Assembly (NCBI RefSeq): GCF_003590095.1
Contig: NC_039500.1
Span: forward strand, 3,782,001 to 3,846,000
DNA from: Trichoplusia ni
Taxonomy: Eukaryota > Arthropoda > Insecta > Lepidoptera > Noctuidae
Direction of reading: 5' to 3'
Length of the DNA stretch: 64,000 nucleotides
Shown: piece by piece, positions 1 through 13,800 of the stretch
Layout of the letters: the number at the start of each line of letters is the position of its first letter
Position numbering within the stretch: the first letter of the stretch is position 1
Made by a program: the position numbers and the translations under genes
Notes under the pieces: generated by a model
Databases searched by the model: none
What the model was told of the DNA's origin: nothing
What the model saw: only the letters and a program-made list of their open reading frames with translations

Positions 1-397
1 TAATAGTGATAGTAGTAGTGAATGTAGTGATATTACAAAAAGTTTCTTATGCAAAGGTACTATGTAGGGTTAACCAAGCATAAACACTAAATAACATAGA
101 GAACTTACAGAGGAACAAGTTAATTTACAGTATTCACTTGCTCATTTATTACTTAAGTATTTAAGAACAGATTGGAAGAAGTGAAGAGCAAGAAGGATGT
201 CATCATCGGCCTACCTAAGTACCAGTGTTTTACAAGGACCGACTAAGAAGGATGTACATAGATCAATAAAAGGAAAACTAAAGAAGAAGTGCTGTAGTAA
301 GGAAGTCAAAGAGATGACACAGGATGGAGAAAGATAGAAAGCTACACAGTCAAGTGACTAGCTGCAGTAGCTGCCTAGATGATGGTAATAGAGTCAC
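1..397. other. EXOSC5 intron sequence at window edge
   Basis: No exon is seen here. By position it is intron 2 of the minus-strand EXOSC5 gene. Bases near 197-245 are a short fragment (catcatcggccta...accagtgttttacaagga) of an interspersed repeat found again near 9870, 14970 and 49120. Confidence 0.5.
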
Positions 398-941
398 CTG
401 TCTCCAACTGTTGGCTTGCCTCCTTTACTACTGAACAGCACCTCCAGTGTTGCCTTCTCTATGCTCTGGCTCTGCATTTTCACATCCAAAGGGCCATTCA
501 CGCTGACTAGAGAGACTGTGTGTCCTGATATATCATGAATTTGGTTATTACAGTGATTTATTTACGATTTTCCGCTGATATTTGCCTATAAAAGTAGCAT
601 GTGTCTGTAAGCGGGGACATAGTTGAGTTACGATATCAAGCTTTTAGTTTTGTTTCGCGGTTCAAGCGCGAATTAATAAACGTTACTGTCTTCAGCAAAA
701 TTTTCGTCTATACCAAGTCACAAAATTTAAAGCTCTGATAAATATTGTGAGTAACAATGGGAAACTCTTTCGGGCACAACAAAATTATACATAATTTTTT
801 ATAAAGTCTAAATTTGTAAATGCAGAAGGAATGTTTACCTTGTGATAAAATAGCCGAGCCATCGGATTTGCTGAGGTAATTACACTCGCATTTCATTGGC
901 CTTAACTTAAAATCTTTCAAGTCTGTATTTTCACTAACCAT
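398..941 (-). CDS. EXOSC5: Exosome complex component RRP46 (EXOSC5), 5' part only
   Basis: Non-catalytic RNase PH-like subunit of the nine-subunit RNA exosome ring, which processes and degrades RNA in nucleus and cytoplasm. Two exons fit: 839-941 (starts at the ATG read leftward from 941, 34 codons plus 1 base) and 398-524 (acceptor AG, ending phase 2 at a GTGACT donor). The join gives the hallmark segment KSDGSAILSQ then GHTVSLVSVNGPLDVK, followed by IEKATLEVLF. This matches the N-terminal RNase PH fold of EXOSC5, where a DGS...QGDTSV...VYGPAEVK pattern is typical. Only about 76 residues are present. The remaining exons must lie left of position 1, because 1-397 shows no further coding exon. 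The start codon lies 925 bp from that of NEMF on the other strand. Confidence is high on the family and moderate on the exact start. Confidence 0.85.
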
Positions 942-1866
942 TTTTGATCGGTTTGTTTTATTTTACAATAATAACAGTCAAAACACGAGTGAAAATGAAA
1001 TAAACGTGTATTTGACGTCACGTCAGTTTGACAGGGAGTCCATGACCAGAATTTTTTCGTTATAAAATGTATGCATGAGATGCAAAAAAATGGAAGAAAT
1101 TTAAACGTTAAAGTAATTCTCGTAGGATTTTTTTTACAAATGTTTTATTTTATTTTATTCATAGCATAAATATATTAGGTCGCGGGTTTATACTGTGTTT
1201 GTAACCTGAAATTGTGATCATAAAGTACGGTGTTAAATTGAATGCAGATTATCCGATCCGATTTCATCAATGACTTAATAATGTTTTATTAAATAAAAAT
1301 TTAATAAAAATTTCAATGGCACAGTTTCGAAATCAAATCACCATGAAACTAGACTACATCACATCCGATTAATTAATACTTTTTTAAGATTGACAGAACG
1401 GAGGATTGAAAATTAAATTATTCTGGTACCGTACCATGACTCTCATCATAGATAATACATATAATACTGGTAACTCTCATCTCACCTCACCATCTAATTC
1501 ACTTGAATTGTTTACATTTTGATGAACCATATGTATATTTATACCCCTACATATATGTGTATTATTATGACAAAAAATTGAAAAATTAAGGTGGTAGATA
1601 AAATTTTGCATCACAAATAGATAGACGCCTATGACGAATCGATGATCACAATAATCTGGGTTGACTGCCAGTTAAGTGAGAAATGGATGACAATTCTCGC
1701 TCAATCGACTAACTCGTAAATCTATAGTAACGACATAAAATCTGACGTTTTATTATTTACTCGTGAAGACGTGAATCTTGTCATTTTCAATTCTCGCTAT
1801 TTTGACGAGAATTTTTATTGTTTTTGTGCAATGTTATAAACTGAACAGTGAAAATAAACCGCAAAA
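942..1866. promoter_or_regulatory. Bidirectional intergenic region EXOSC5 / NEMF
   Basis: This 925-bp spacer separates two divergent start codons, so it should hold both promoters and 5' UTRs. It is AT-rich. A perfect CRE-like palindrome TGACGTCA lies at 1013-1020, about 72 bp upstream of the EXOSC5 ATG. No clear TATA box or coding ORF is seen. The promoter role is inferred from position only. Confidence 0.45.
1013..1020. promoter_or_regulatory. CRE/ATF-like palindrome TGACGTCA
   Basis: The octamer is a full CREB/ATF consensus, followed directly by a half-site-like CGTCA. It sits close upstream of the EXOSC5 start within a divergent promoter region, which is a typical location for such sites. 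Chance occurrence is possible, since the same octamer also occurs inside repeats elsewhere in this window (for example 5445-5452). Confidence 0.3.
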
Positions 1867-4800
1867 ATGAAGAACCGATTTAACACATACGATATTATGT
1901 GCATGGTCACAGAACTGCAAAGGTATTTATCAAAACAAGCATGAATATTTGATTATTTTACCAACTTTGTTTAACAATATATTACGTGGACTACTACGAA
2001 ACTGTATTGTATATTGCGACTGTAGATAGATATTGTTCATTCTGTTGTTTAGACACCTGGTTTTAGCATTCGGTAAAAAGAGATTTATTTTACAATTATC
2101 TGATGTAACATGCACGAATTTTAACACACAGTCACTTTAAATTGTTGTCGTTAGCGCAATAAATACAGTACAATTCATAATATAGCTACAGAATTATATT
2201 ATCTTATGTAATTTTTTCTTATAAACATGTAGGCATATTTATTTTCTTTTGCCCAATTTGCAAGGTTATGTTATCAGTTTTGTTTTGAATTATTCTAATT
2301 GGGGGCAAGAGACCTTCTCTGTATTATTATTAACTACATCCTATATTCCATTCATTTAAAAAGGAAGCTACAGAAGCAACTACTAAAAGAAGCAGTTACT
2401 ACTACATGCTTGAATTAGGGTTTTTTTTTAAATTTTGAGACTCAGATTTTATTTTTTACAGAAGACAAATCACAAAACACTTCTATATTCATTACCTATT
2501 CTGCACACTTTTTGATCTAAAACATAATGATTTTGTAGTAAGAATACATCTTAAACAGATACCTCTCTTTTTATTATTTTTCTATTCTGATAAAAACTTG
2601 TTATTTTCAGGTTAATTGGAATGCGAGTGAACCAAGTGTATGATATAGACAGCAAGACATATGTGATACGCCTGCAGAGATCCGAGGAGAAGAGCATCTT
2701 GCTGCTGGAGTCTGGGAACCGCTTTCATACCACACAGTTTGAGTGGCCAAAGAATAATGCTCCCTCGGGATTTACTATGAAGGTTTCATTATAGTTATTA
2801 ACATAATTATTTCAAATTCAGTAATAATTATTATATCAACTGGAAATGTCCCATTGTTGGGCAAATGGCTTGTCCAATATTGAAGGAATTTGATCAAACT
2901 GCTAATTCACATTTTGGTGAATCCTGATTCCGTTTACAAGGCTAGGTTTGCCGATTGGGTTTTCAGAGTGTATTGTTTGGCAAGCAAAAACTGAGAAAAC
3001 TAACAAGAACTGTTACATAAACAAAAATAAAATTAAACACAGAAGTATGAAACTTTCTATGATGCAACAATGTTTTTTGTTTGTCGTCATTTTACAATCT
3101 AGTGATGTAAATTGACCTCATTACTAGTTATACCTGTCAGCTGAAAATTGCGATGATTCTCATTATCTGTAGTAATTTTAATATTCAATTAACTTTATTT
3201 GAGGAAATCATTTCTTTCTGAATTAATGAGAAATAAATAATAATAATATCTTGACCGATTTTCGGCCATGGCGGCAGCACACCAGCCAGCTACGATGGAT
3301 ATAATATAATGCCCAAGTGCACAAAACGGGGTGTAATCTCTGATCCCTGACTCTCATCGCCTGCTGGGACGGCAATCCGAAACTACCTTCGATCAGTCGC
3401 AGTGCTCACTTTTTATGTACGTTTCAAAATGCGGGAGCTGTGAAATTTAATTCTAGAACACAAAAATCGAAAATTCGGTGCATGCCTTGGGATCGGACAA
3501 AATCATAGTAATTTTGAAACTGTAGCTATTTTCCTTTCCACCTTTCCCCAAACAAATACAATTAAAAACCACGCAGCCACAACAAAGGGAAATTTCTTAT
3601 CAGCATAATAATAAATACACAATAACCCACTATTGATTAATTGCCTATATCCCCGCAGCTACGTAAACACTTGAAGAACAAACGTCTAGAGAAGCTCTCC
3701 CAGCTCGGCGTCGACCGTATCGTGGACCTGCAGTTCGGCAGCGGGGAGGCCGCCTACCACGTCATCCTCGAACTGTACGACAGAGGAAACATCGTGCTCA
3801 CCGACCACGAGAGGATCATCCTTAATGTTCTTAGGCCTCACGTCGAAGGGGATAAAGTACGGTAAGTTATAATACAAATATATGTAGAGAAAGTGCAGCG
3901 ATACTGTCATAGTTGTGAATTATAGCATGTTGAAAGTCTGTCATATGCTAATGTTTGATCGTCTTCTCCTAATACATGCACGCCCGCATAGCCTGAATCT
4001 ATTTATACGCCATGGCTTAAATCATGGACCAAAAGTAAATGAGAATAGGGCTTTTAAGTTAATGTTTGATTTTGTATGTTATCAACAGATTCGCAGTAAA
4101 AGAGAGGTATCCTCTGGATAGAGCAAAGACAAGTTACGCGGCGCCCTCTAGCGTCGAGCTGCAAGAAATACTGGCCAACTGTAAACCTGGTGACAACCTC
4201 AAGAAAGTTCTTAATCCTAAATTAGGTAAGGATATAGTCAGATTTATTTTCAGATTGTACATAAACTATTACCTAGACTTTTCCAAGTAAAGAATATTTT
4301 TTATTGTTAAGGATACTGCAAAACCTTTAATTTAAATGAAGCACTTGAAAACTATCGGCTTTCGATGGAATATCAAAATGAACTCTAAAAATCTTGAAAT
4401 ACAGTCGAATTCAGAACAACCCCCTCCGATCCTTATTTGAAAATGGTTAAAAAGATATTAACTTCCTGTTTTAGAGTTCGGTGCAGCCATTATCGACCAT
4501 GTTCTCCTGGAGAATGGCCTGGCGGGTACCATGAAGCTGTCCAAGGAGCCAGGCAAGGGGTTCAATGTGGAAGAAGACCTTGAGAAGCTGCTGAAGGCCC
4601 TGAAGCAGGCTGAACAACTACTCGACGATGCGAGGGTTCAAGTGGCGAAGGTAATTTGTGTTTCCAGACCATATCTCGAGATTACTTATATAAAAAAATA
4701 ATCTTTATTTCAGTAACTAATAGATTGTTTGATTGAATTTCAAGAGTGATATTGTGTTCAATAGTTAAATTTTTTTCACTACTCGCCTTGCTTCTATTCC

Positions 4801-7800
4801 GTGGAAAAACGCTCCCTATAATAGGCCTGTTTCCACTAAGAATAAATCGGGTTGCTTAGACTTCCTAATGATTAATCATGATATGCAGTAAATGAAAAAA
4901 TATTATTTTTATTAAAATAATATACGATTAATAATATTTTTGGAAAATAAAATCAGTAAAATTAGGCATTCAACCACGTGACTTCAAACACCAATCAGAG
5001 ATGAGTGACGTCACGCCTCGCAAAACAATGTTGTAGCTGTCACTTTCAATAGAGTGTCAATCAATTGTCATTTTCGTCCGAAGTGATCAGTTTATTTTAT
5101 GTGCTTTTCGTTTGTTTTCTTAGCAATTTATTGTTGTTAATTAAGTTGATTGATAGAAAGTTTGTGTCATACATAATGGAATCAGGATTTACCAAAGCAA
5201 ACAGCAGTAATTTGCCCAAAATTGACGCCATTATGCTTGGAAATTTTTTCGCATTCAACGCCGACTTTTGCTCATCGGAATTCCGCAACTTTAAAACTTC
5301 TATGTAAGTATAATGTGAAAAACAAAAAAGTTTTATATAATTACCAGTCTGGGGCACTACACAGTATTTATAATAAGAGGAATGCATTATTTGTTAAAAA
5401 ATCTCCTTGACTAACATATACAAACTCCAATGTTTCGCGAGGTGTGACGTCATTCAAGAGGCCATGACAGTCTTGGCCTTTTCAAATGTCAATTTGAAAT
5501 TAATTTTTATAAACGCAAAATAAATACGTAAAACGCATATTTTTATAAAAATATTATATTTTTGGGGTAAAATAGATACTAAACTATAGTTTTAAACATA
5601 TTTCCAAATTTTGTCAACAGGCCTATTCACTGACTGTGTCACGACGCTGCTTTCCATTGGCGAAAAATGTATAGAAATAGATATATTAGTGGATAAAGAC
5701 ATGAATGTGTAAGTTAGAAACGAACTTACATTTATATTCCATTGTACCAGGGCTACATAACGCAGAAGAAGGAGTCCCGGCCTGGTCCCGAGGGCGAGAC
5801 CTTCCTGCTGGCCAGCCAGGAGTTCCACCCGATGCTGTTCGCGCAGCACCGCCAGATGCCGCACGTCGAGCACGACACCTTCGACCGAGCTGTCGACGAG
5901 TTCTTCTCCACTCTGGAAGGACAGAAAATTGATTTAAAGGTATAGTAGAAATAAATTTGATAACTTTTATACATTTTACACATGAAATCAAAGTTGTCCT
6001 TTTTTGCGATATTGCATCACCGATTTATTCAAACATCAGTGAAATTCAGACCTTAATGGTTTTTAGTTAAGGTTGTAAATGCAATAACAGTAATGAGTGC
6101 ATATGCGACAACCGCATTTGGACACATTAGGCGCAGGAACCGAGTAGTGATATCACACATGAGCTATAATGCCGTGTCGCGGCAAGCTTCGCCAACCACG
6201 GACTGATTTCTACTGAAAGACGTTCGGTTCATACATTCAGTTCACATGCGCGAAGACACCCAGACCGTTCGTGGATGAAATAAATGCTTGTCCTACGCGG
6301 GGATCGAATTGGTGGCACATCATACACGGTGGGTTTGCCGTGATGACTCACTCGGCTATCCGTGACGTCAACTCGACGACTACTGACATCACTAGTGATT
6401 TGCAACTAAAGTCTGACCCGACTATTATATAACACTAGCTGTTGCTCGCGACTTCGTCTGCGTGGTTAGGAGATATAAGTTATGATTTATATCTGCCCTG
6501 TTTTTTTTCACATTTTCCATTGTATCTTCGCTCCTATTAGTCGCAGCGTGATGGTATATAGCCTAAAAAACCTTCCTCGATGAATGGTCTATTCAACACA
6601 AAAATATTTTTTCAATTTGAACCACTAGTTCCTGAGATAAACAAACAATACTCTTCAGCTTTATATATTAGTATAGATAGATATTGACGATACTTACAGA
6701 CAGTTCAAGTAGAGCGCGAGGCCATGAAGAAGCTGCAGAACGTGCGCGCGGACCACGAGAAGCGCGTCCGCGAGCTGCAGCGCGCGCAGGGGGCCGACCA
6801 GCGCGCCGCCGAGCTGGTGGCCAGGAACCAGCCGCTCGTGGACCAGGCCCGTCTGGCCGTGCAGGCCGCGCTAGCTAACCAGGTACACACACCTTACCCT
6901 AATCAATATCAAACCACATCAGTAACCAACCCCCCCCCCCTTTTTTTGATAATGCGGAGGAATCCGGATGTATTATGGATAGCCAATCCTTCGGAGAAGG
7001 AGCGGATAGTGCCAGACTCTTGTTAATTTAATTTATACCGCGGTAAGATATCATCCGCGTGTCGATCCATGGAAAATTATGTTGAAAGTTTCGTAGTGGT
7101 TTCTTAGGTTTCCATCAGTAAGGAAGTTTGGCGGGTCAAAATAACACTTTCCAAGCTTCTTCAAAGCCGGCTCACGTAAAGCCATACCAACCAAAACAAA
7201 ACAACAAAAGTCCGTTTCGCAATCAGCCCTAAAACACGTTTCATATATTGGTAGATGTCCTGGGACGATATCAAGGACCTGGTGAAGGCTGCCCAGGAGA
7301 ACAAGGACCCGATCGCGTCGTGCATCAAGCAGCTGAAGCTGAACACCAACCACATCACACTGCTGCTGGAGGACCCTTACGACAGCGGGGAGGAGCCCCT
7401 GCCCCCGCAACTTGTCGATATCGATCTCTCGCTCACTGCATACGCGAATGCGAGAAGGTAAATAGCACCGTACTTTAAAGTTCTTAAGGTCGATTATTGA
7501 AATGTCTGTTTCAAATCCGCGTCAAGTGTCATTCTGTCCCTCGGTGTATTGACCACAGACCAATAGGAATCGATTGTGCACTTTAGCCCTAAAATAATCT
7601 TTATGCTTTGATGAGTCGTCACTTAAGACTTTGTCAAATAAAACGTGTTCTTTTTGCGCGTCACTCCAATCTATCAATGCAGTCTATCGAGGTCCACTGC
7701 TGGACATAGGTCTCCCCTGAGTTACGCCATCTATTGGTGGCAAATTAAACTGGAGAAAAGCCAAGACGTGGGATCTCTTTCTAACTTATTTACAGTTTTT

Positions 7801-10800
7801 AAGAGACTTGACCGACAATCACTATAATGATCACCTAAGCATGCATATTTACACCTCGACACTTGGTCTAAACAGGCTCTACGACCAGAAACGAAGTGCC
7901 GCTAAAAAGCAGCAGAAGACTCTAGAATCAGCTGGGAAAGCCCTCAAGAGTGCGGAGAAGAAGACCAAGCAGACCCTGAAGGAGGCCCACACCGTCAGCA
8001 ACATCATCAAGGCGCGGAAGACGTACTGGTTCGAGAAGTTCTACTGGTTCATCTCATCGGACAACTATCTCGTGAGTCTGACTTACAATAAACATTATTT
8101 GGCACCTTAAGTTATAGTAATCCTACTTATATTATATATTATAAACGCGAAAGTTTGTATGTATGGATGTTTGTTCCTCTTTCACGCAAAAACTAATGAA
8201 TGGATTTAAACGAAACTTGGTACACAGACAGTTTATAACCACTATTAACACATAGAATAGTTTTTATTCCGATTGTATGTTCTTCTCGGTTTAAACGAAT
8301 TCGATAGTCGTACGAATGACGTCGTAATTTTCCTCTTTCCACCCATTTTGCCACGTTTTTATAAGCTTACTTTCTTGTTTGTTTGTTTGTTGTTCCGGTT
8401 GGATTTTTGCAACTCAATTTTGAGGCACTTCCCGATAAACTAGCATGTTGACATTTTCAGGGTAGCTTCAAACCCGATGATAATGCAATTTACAACTATA
8501 AAATTTGACATTTAAAAACGTGGGTATTAAGATTTTTTATAATATGTACATATATAAACATGTTTTACAAAATTAGTAACTTACCGGTCTTAGAGAGAAA
8601 CTAGCTTGTTCATTTTGGAAATCTAAACTGACAACACGTTCGGCAATCCACTTATTAAAGCTAATTTAGACGATGGGAGCAATGCGTGACAGTTGCGATA
8701 CATTTGCGATACATTTGCTGATTATTATATTTCGCTTTGGATACCAAGGTAAAGGATTTCTCCGAGCGCTAATGTGGTTATCAGAGTGTCGTCATCTATA
8801 TCTATACTTCTATACTATACTAATATATAAAGCTGAAACAAACTCGTTTGAACGCGCCAATCTCAGGAACTACTTCAAATGGAAAAAATCGTTTTGTGGT
8901 CAATAGACCATTCATCGAGGAAGGTTTAGGCTATATAACATCACGCTGCAACTAATAGGAGCGAAGATACAATGGAAAATGTGGCAAAAACGGGAAAAAA
9001 TATTCATCTTCGAGGGCTTCATTTCAACAATTCCTAACTTATATCTTTTAACCACACGGACGAAGTCGGAAACAACAACTAGTTTGTCAAATATTATGTC
9101 ATTTCCTACAAAACATTATCGGTTTAACCACTCTTGCGGGAGCTTCATAACGTTATGCAACACAACCAGTTCTAATAGTATTTAATTAAGCTCTCACAGC
9201 TGTACAGCACCGCTTAATATTACAAAATATATCTAAATAGGCCCTTATTATAGAATCTTGAGTGGTCTTACCTCATCCACACTTGATACTATAAAACTAA
9301 GCCTGCTATCGATAACAAGTTATTGAGTCATCAGGTTAGAACACTTGTCCGCGATGACTCAATATGGGTATAGTTACCGGCACGGATCTTGAGCGCTGAC
9401 CTTCACCTGCGCAGAAGTGATTTTTTGGGTCCCTTTTGCGGTATGACGTGAGGCAAGGGGCGGACTAAAGTGCAGTGATTGTCCCGCAGCGCATCGCGTC
9501 ATAGCCATCATGAGTGATTCGTTATTTGATGCAGATGCGTGCACCTCAATATATACGATGCGCAAAGCGATCCCCACTCTTCCACCGAGCGCTCATGATC
9601 CGTGCCGGTACCTTTACCTCAATGCGGACTGCATGGTTAGCCGTTTGTTAAAAGTCACCACGCCAAATCCGTTGTGCGCCACGTGTCGCAGGTTTTATCC
9701 CCGCGTAGGCAAAGCATTTATGTGATCCTTCTTGTCGGAATAACATCAAATCTTGTAAAATCTCAAGCTGCAGAATCATAGAATTTACTTACTGCGGATC
9801 TCGTCAATGTTTAATCTAAGTAAAAAAAATATCAAACAATACCAGTCTGTCTCAGTCAACTTGACAGACTAATCATCGTGTCATCATCGGCCTAGCCTGG
9901 GTTGGCTAACTGGGTTGGCTTCCAGTCTAACCAGATTCAGCTAAGTACGAGTGTTTTATATAAGGAGCGACTGCCTATCTGACCTCCTCAACCCAGTTAC
10001 CTGCCACAGGATGCCCCTTGGTTTGGGTAAAATCCGTAACATGCGCCGTACTGCTTCATGCTTGCAAACGTAAAAGTGATTTTTTTTGTCGAACCCTACT
10101 ATTATGTGTTTGTTTGTTAACTTTTCACCGCCAAACAGACAGGTTTAGATGAAGTTTGGTATGGACGTAGCTGACACTTTGGATCTGATATTTCGTAAAA
10201 AGAGGGATATGTTTTAACACTCGCTCATAGTCGACACCTGACAACTTATATATTTCTTTTTAACACTGTCTTATGATACGCAATAAAGTAAATCTATATT
10301 CGATTCTACCGTTTATATCGTGTGTAGGTGATCGGCGGTCGCGACCAGCAACAAAACGAGTTGCTAGTGAAGCGCTACATGCGCGCGTGCGACGTGTACG
10401 TCCACGCGGACGTGTCGGGCGCCGCGTCCGTCGTCGTCAAGAACCCCAGCGCTGGGCCGCTGCCGCCGCGCACGCTGGCCGAGGCCGGACACGCCGCTGT
10501 GGCCTACAGGTAACTTACCTACGTACAGCTGCACCATGCCGCCTGTGACCTTATCTATAGCTTCACCACCCTTCTCTATGATAAGGTAGGTACTCCAAAT
10601 CAGCCGATGAACAGCTGCTTCTCTTACGCCAGTTGACAAGTTACTGTCTGCAGAAAAAATCTACATATACTATTAAATTTATAAAGTTTAACGAAAAATG
10701 TTGACAACAACTGTAATTATCTCTCTTATCTGAATCTGAACACTAGAATCGAACAGAAAACTTGCTTATATTATGATACATCTGTTTTAATATTTTTGAT

Positions 10801-13800
10801 TGTAATTCTGTCATCATCAATTCTTTGCCTTTGTTGCTGACCATATATATAAATGCAAGAAATAAATAAAGTATGTTTATCTATTGTTCTCATAATACAA
10901 GTTTCGCTTAGTTTGAGACTAGATGGCGTTGTTTCAAAAGAGTGTCATTCTTTAAATCAGTGTGGCGTGGGAAGCCAAGGTGATGACTCGCGCGTGGTGG
11001 GTGCACGCCTCGCAGGTGTCGAAGACCGCGCCCACGGGGGAGTTCCTCACCACCGGCTCCTTCATGATCCGCGGCCGCAAGAACTACCTGCTGCCCGACC
11101 AGTTGCAGTTCGGATTCAGTTTTATGTTCAGAGTGAGTTTCCCTTAGACTTTAAAAAGTGGATTATCAATTATGTTCACAGGTTACTTCTAGATCTTTGA
11201 TCTGATTTATGTAATTCCCTTTGTTAGGTGCGAAAGAGCCAATAAATGACTAACAGTGGAACAGCATTAAAAAAATGAGTTGGGCCTTGTATTATTTATT
11301 TTATGATCTTTATATCAACTATTGCAGCAGCGGTAGGCCAGTCTGCACCCGTTACGTGCTCAGTTTAATACAAATGCTATAATTCTCCTATTTAAAATTA
11401 AACTTCAAGTTTTTAAAATCGCTGTTCAATAACAGCGATTTTTGAAATTCGACAGAAAGAGAAAAAATACCGTTGAGCGAGATCTGATCTTAGTTTTTGA
11501 GTTTGTTCCTTTTTCATAATTTGCAAAAAAACTCCTGTTTATTACAGTTAGAAGATAGTTGTATAGAAAAGCATCTCAATGAGCGAGGAGTGCTCGCCCC
11601 GGAGGACGCCTCGGAAACGACATCCGTCGTCGAGGAGGATCAGGAAATAATCGTGTCTGATGATGGTGGGTACCTGAACATGTAAACTATACTGAAAGGT
11701 CGAAGTTTGCTTTTATCCTTTTCTCTCATTCAGAAACGTCGATTATTAAAGCGAGAAAGAGAGTGCAATCACTTGCTGTAGTATTAACGACGCACTCCGC
11801 TTTCTCGTACTAGGTAATGATTTTTCTGTGTGGAAGAAAGGATCAAGCATAGGAGAGTTTCATGTGTCAAGTTGAATTTGACTCTTGATTAATTTAATCT
11901 TAATAGGCTTCTTTTAACCCTCTAAACTTTCCTTTTATCACTTAGACGAACCTTCAGACAAAGAGGAAGAGAAATCAGAAGTAAATACCTTAGGATCCAT
12001 TAAAGAAGAGTCGCAAGCAACGGAGTCGGAGAAGAGCGAGAGCCGTCAGGAGACAGAAAACAGTGAGAGCCAGGAGATGGAACAGAGTGAGAGCCAGGAG
12101 ACAGAGCAGAGTGAGAGCCCGGAGATGGAGCAGAGTGAGAGCCAGGACACAGAGAGAAGTGTGAGCCAGCAGGAGACTAGTGAGAAGCAAGAGAAGGAAG
12201 AACCATCGGAGAATGAGAGCGCGTCAGATGATGATTTCCCAGACACACACATCAAGGTGAGTCAAATAACATAAAAATTCATCATTATCATCCACAGGCT
12301 TTATCCTCCCACTGTTGGGCATAGGCCTCCCCTTTCTCATGTCTATTCCTACGGTCCTGTGCCAGCCTTGACTCAAGACGTTTACTATGTTATCGACCCA
12401 TATTGCTCCCGGACGACCGACGCTTCTTTTGCCTTGTCTTGGCCAATTCTGTCACCGCCTTAGTCCACCTGCCGTCACTTCGTTTGGCCAAGTAAAATAG
12501 AAATTGATAAAAATTGTTAAAAATTCACACATACGTAATAAAATTACTTTTATTATCAGGTTGACCACGGGACAGGACAAGTGTTTCTGCGGAATTTGTC
12601 CAGGACATATTCAGAGACCTCAGATAAGAGTGAGTATTTTGATCAATGAAATTAGTTAGTCGAAACTAGGTCGATAATGATACTTCTAATTGTAAAACAA
12701 AGGTGTGCCCTGTAATGTTGGCGTTTCATAAATCTTCGGAAACCCAGGTAATGAGCATTAAAATGCGTGAACACTGGTGATAATAATAATTTCTATCTCT
12801 TTATAGTCACGGGATCACTTCGTGTAAAGAGACCCGGTCCTTTTTAAAGGCTTGCAGGGGGACACAGGTCCAAGATCTAGAGGCCTTGTTGAGAATTTTA
12901 ATCTAATATGTGATGGGGTATCTACTGGGGATCATTCACCTCCGCTCTATGGGATAACGGACATGAAGAATCCAAAGTAGATACAAAACTATTGCAAGAA
13001 TGTGTGTATGAACAATTAGGCTATTATATTATGATAAGTTGGCCAGTTAGTTGGATTTTCCAGAAACTATGACACCTGCCTCTCTACACATGGTAATGTA
13101 AATAAATTGGCAGGCGGTGACTCGCCGCTCACTAGATGGGCCCCCTATGATACCGTCACGATTGACAGCAGGTGGGCAACACCAGTGCGAGCGGCTAGGG
13201 GTGTAGAGAGGTGCGAGACACCGATTTCACCATCGCGGGTCACAGAACCGGAGCGGGTTTCCTCGTTATTACGCCATTAGACACTTCCACCCCCGAGCAT
13301 ATAGCTCTAGCGACCCCTCTCTAGCCAGCCAGTTAAGGCAAGAAAGAGCTGGGAGTCCCCATAAAGAGTGACCCCCTGGGGCATTCAGGTTCCGTTGTGT
13401 CGCTACTCACAAACAGCTCGACACAAGCTGCCCTGCGGATGTATGCTCCTACATAAACCTTCAGATACATTTTTTATTTATATCTCAAGGTTTGAAAAAG
13501 CATACTAATATGCCCTCTGGTCTTGCGTTATTCCCATGGAGAGAGAGAACGACTAGCCCCGAGGGATATAATAATTATTATTATGAATCATTCGCGTGAA
13601 CGTTATTAAGCCCACAGTCTGTCTATAGCGTCATAGCTTCTGAACAGATTGAGCAATTTCAATTTGTATAGAAAGTGAATAGTGTGCGACTGCTCTTTGG
13701 TGGGGGTGAAAGACTTTTCAGATTTTTTTTTAATTTTATCTTGTTACAATATTCATCTTCGTTTTGTTTCCTTAGATGAAGAAAAAATGCCGTCGTTTCC

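Noticed and set aside
5592..6006. ORFs in several frames around NEMF exon 6
   Set aside because: The plus-strand frame 5751-5939 matches the NEMF protein. The others are GC-rich shadows.
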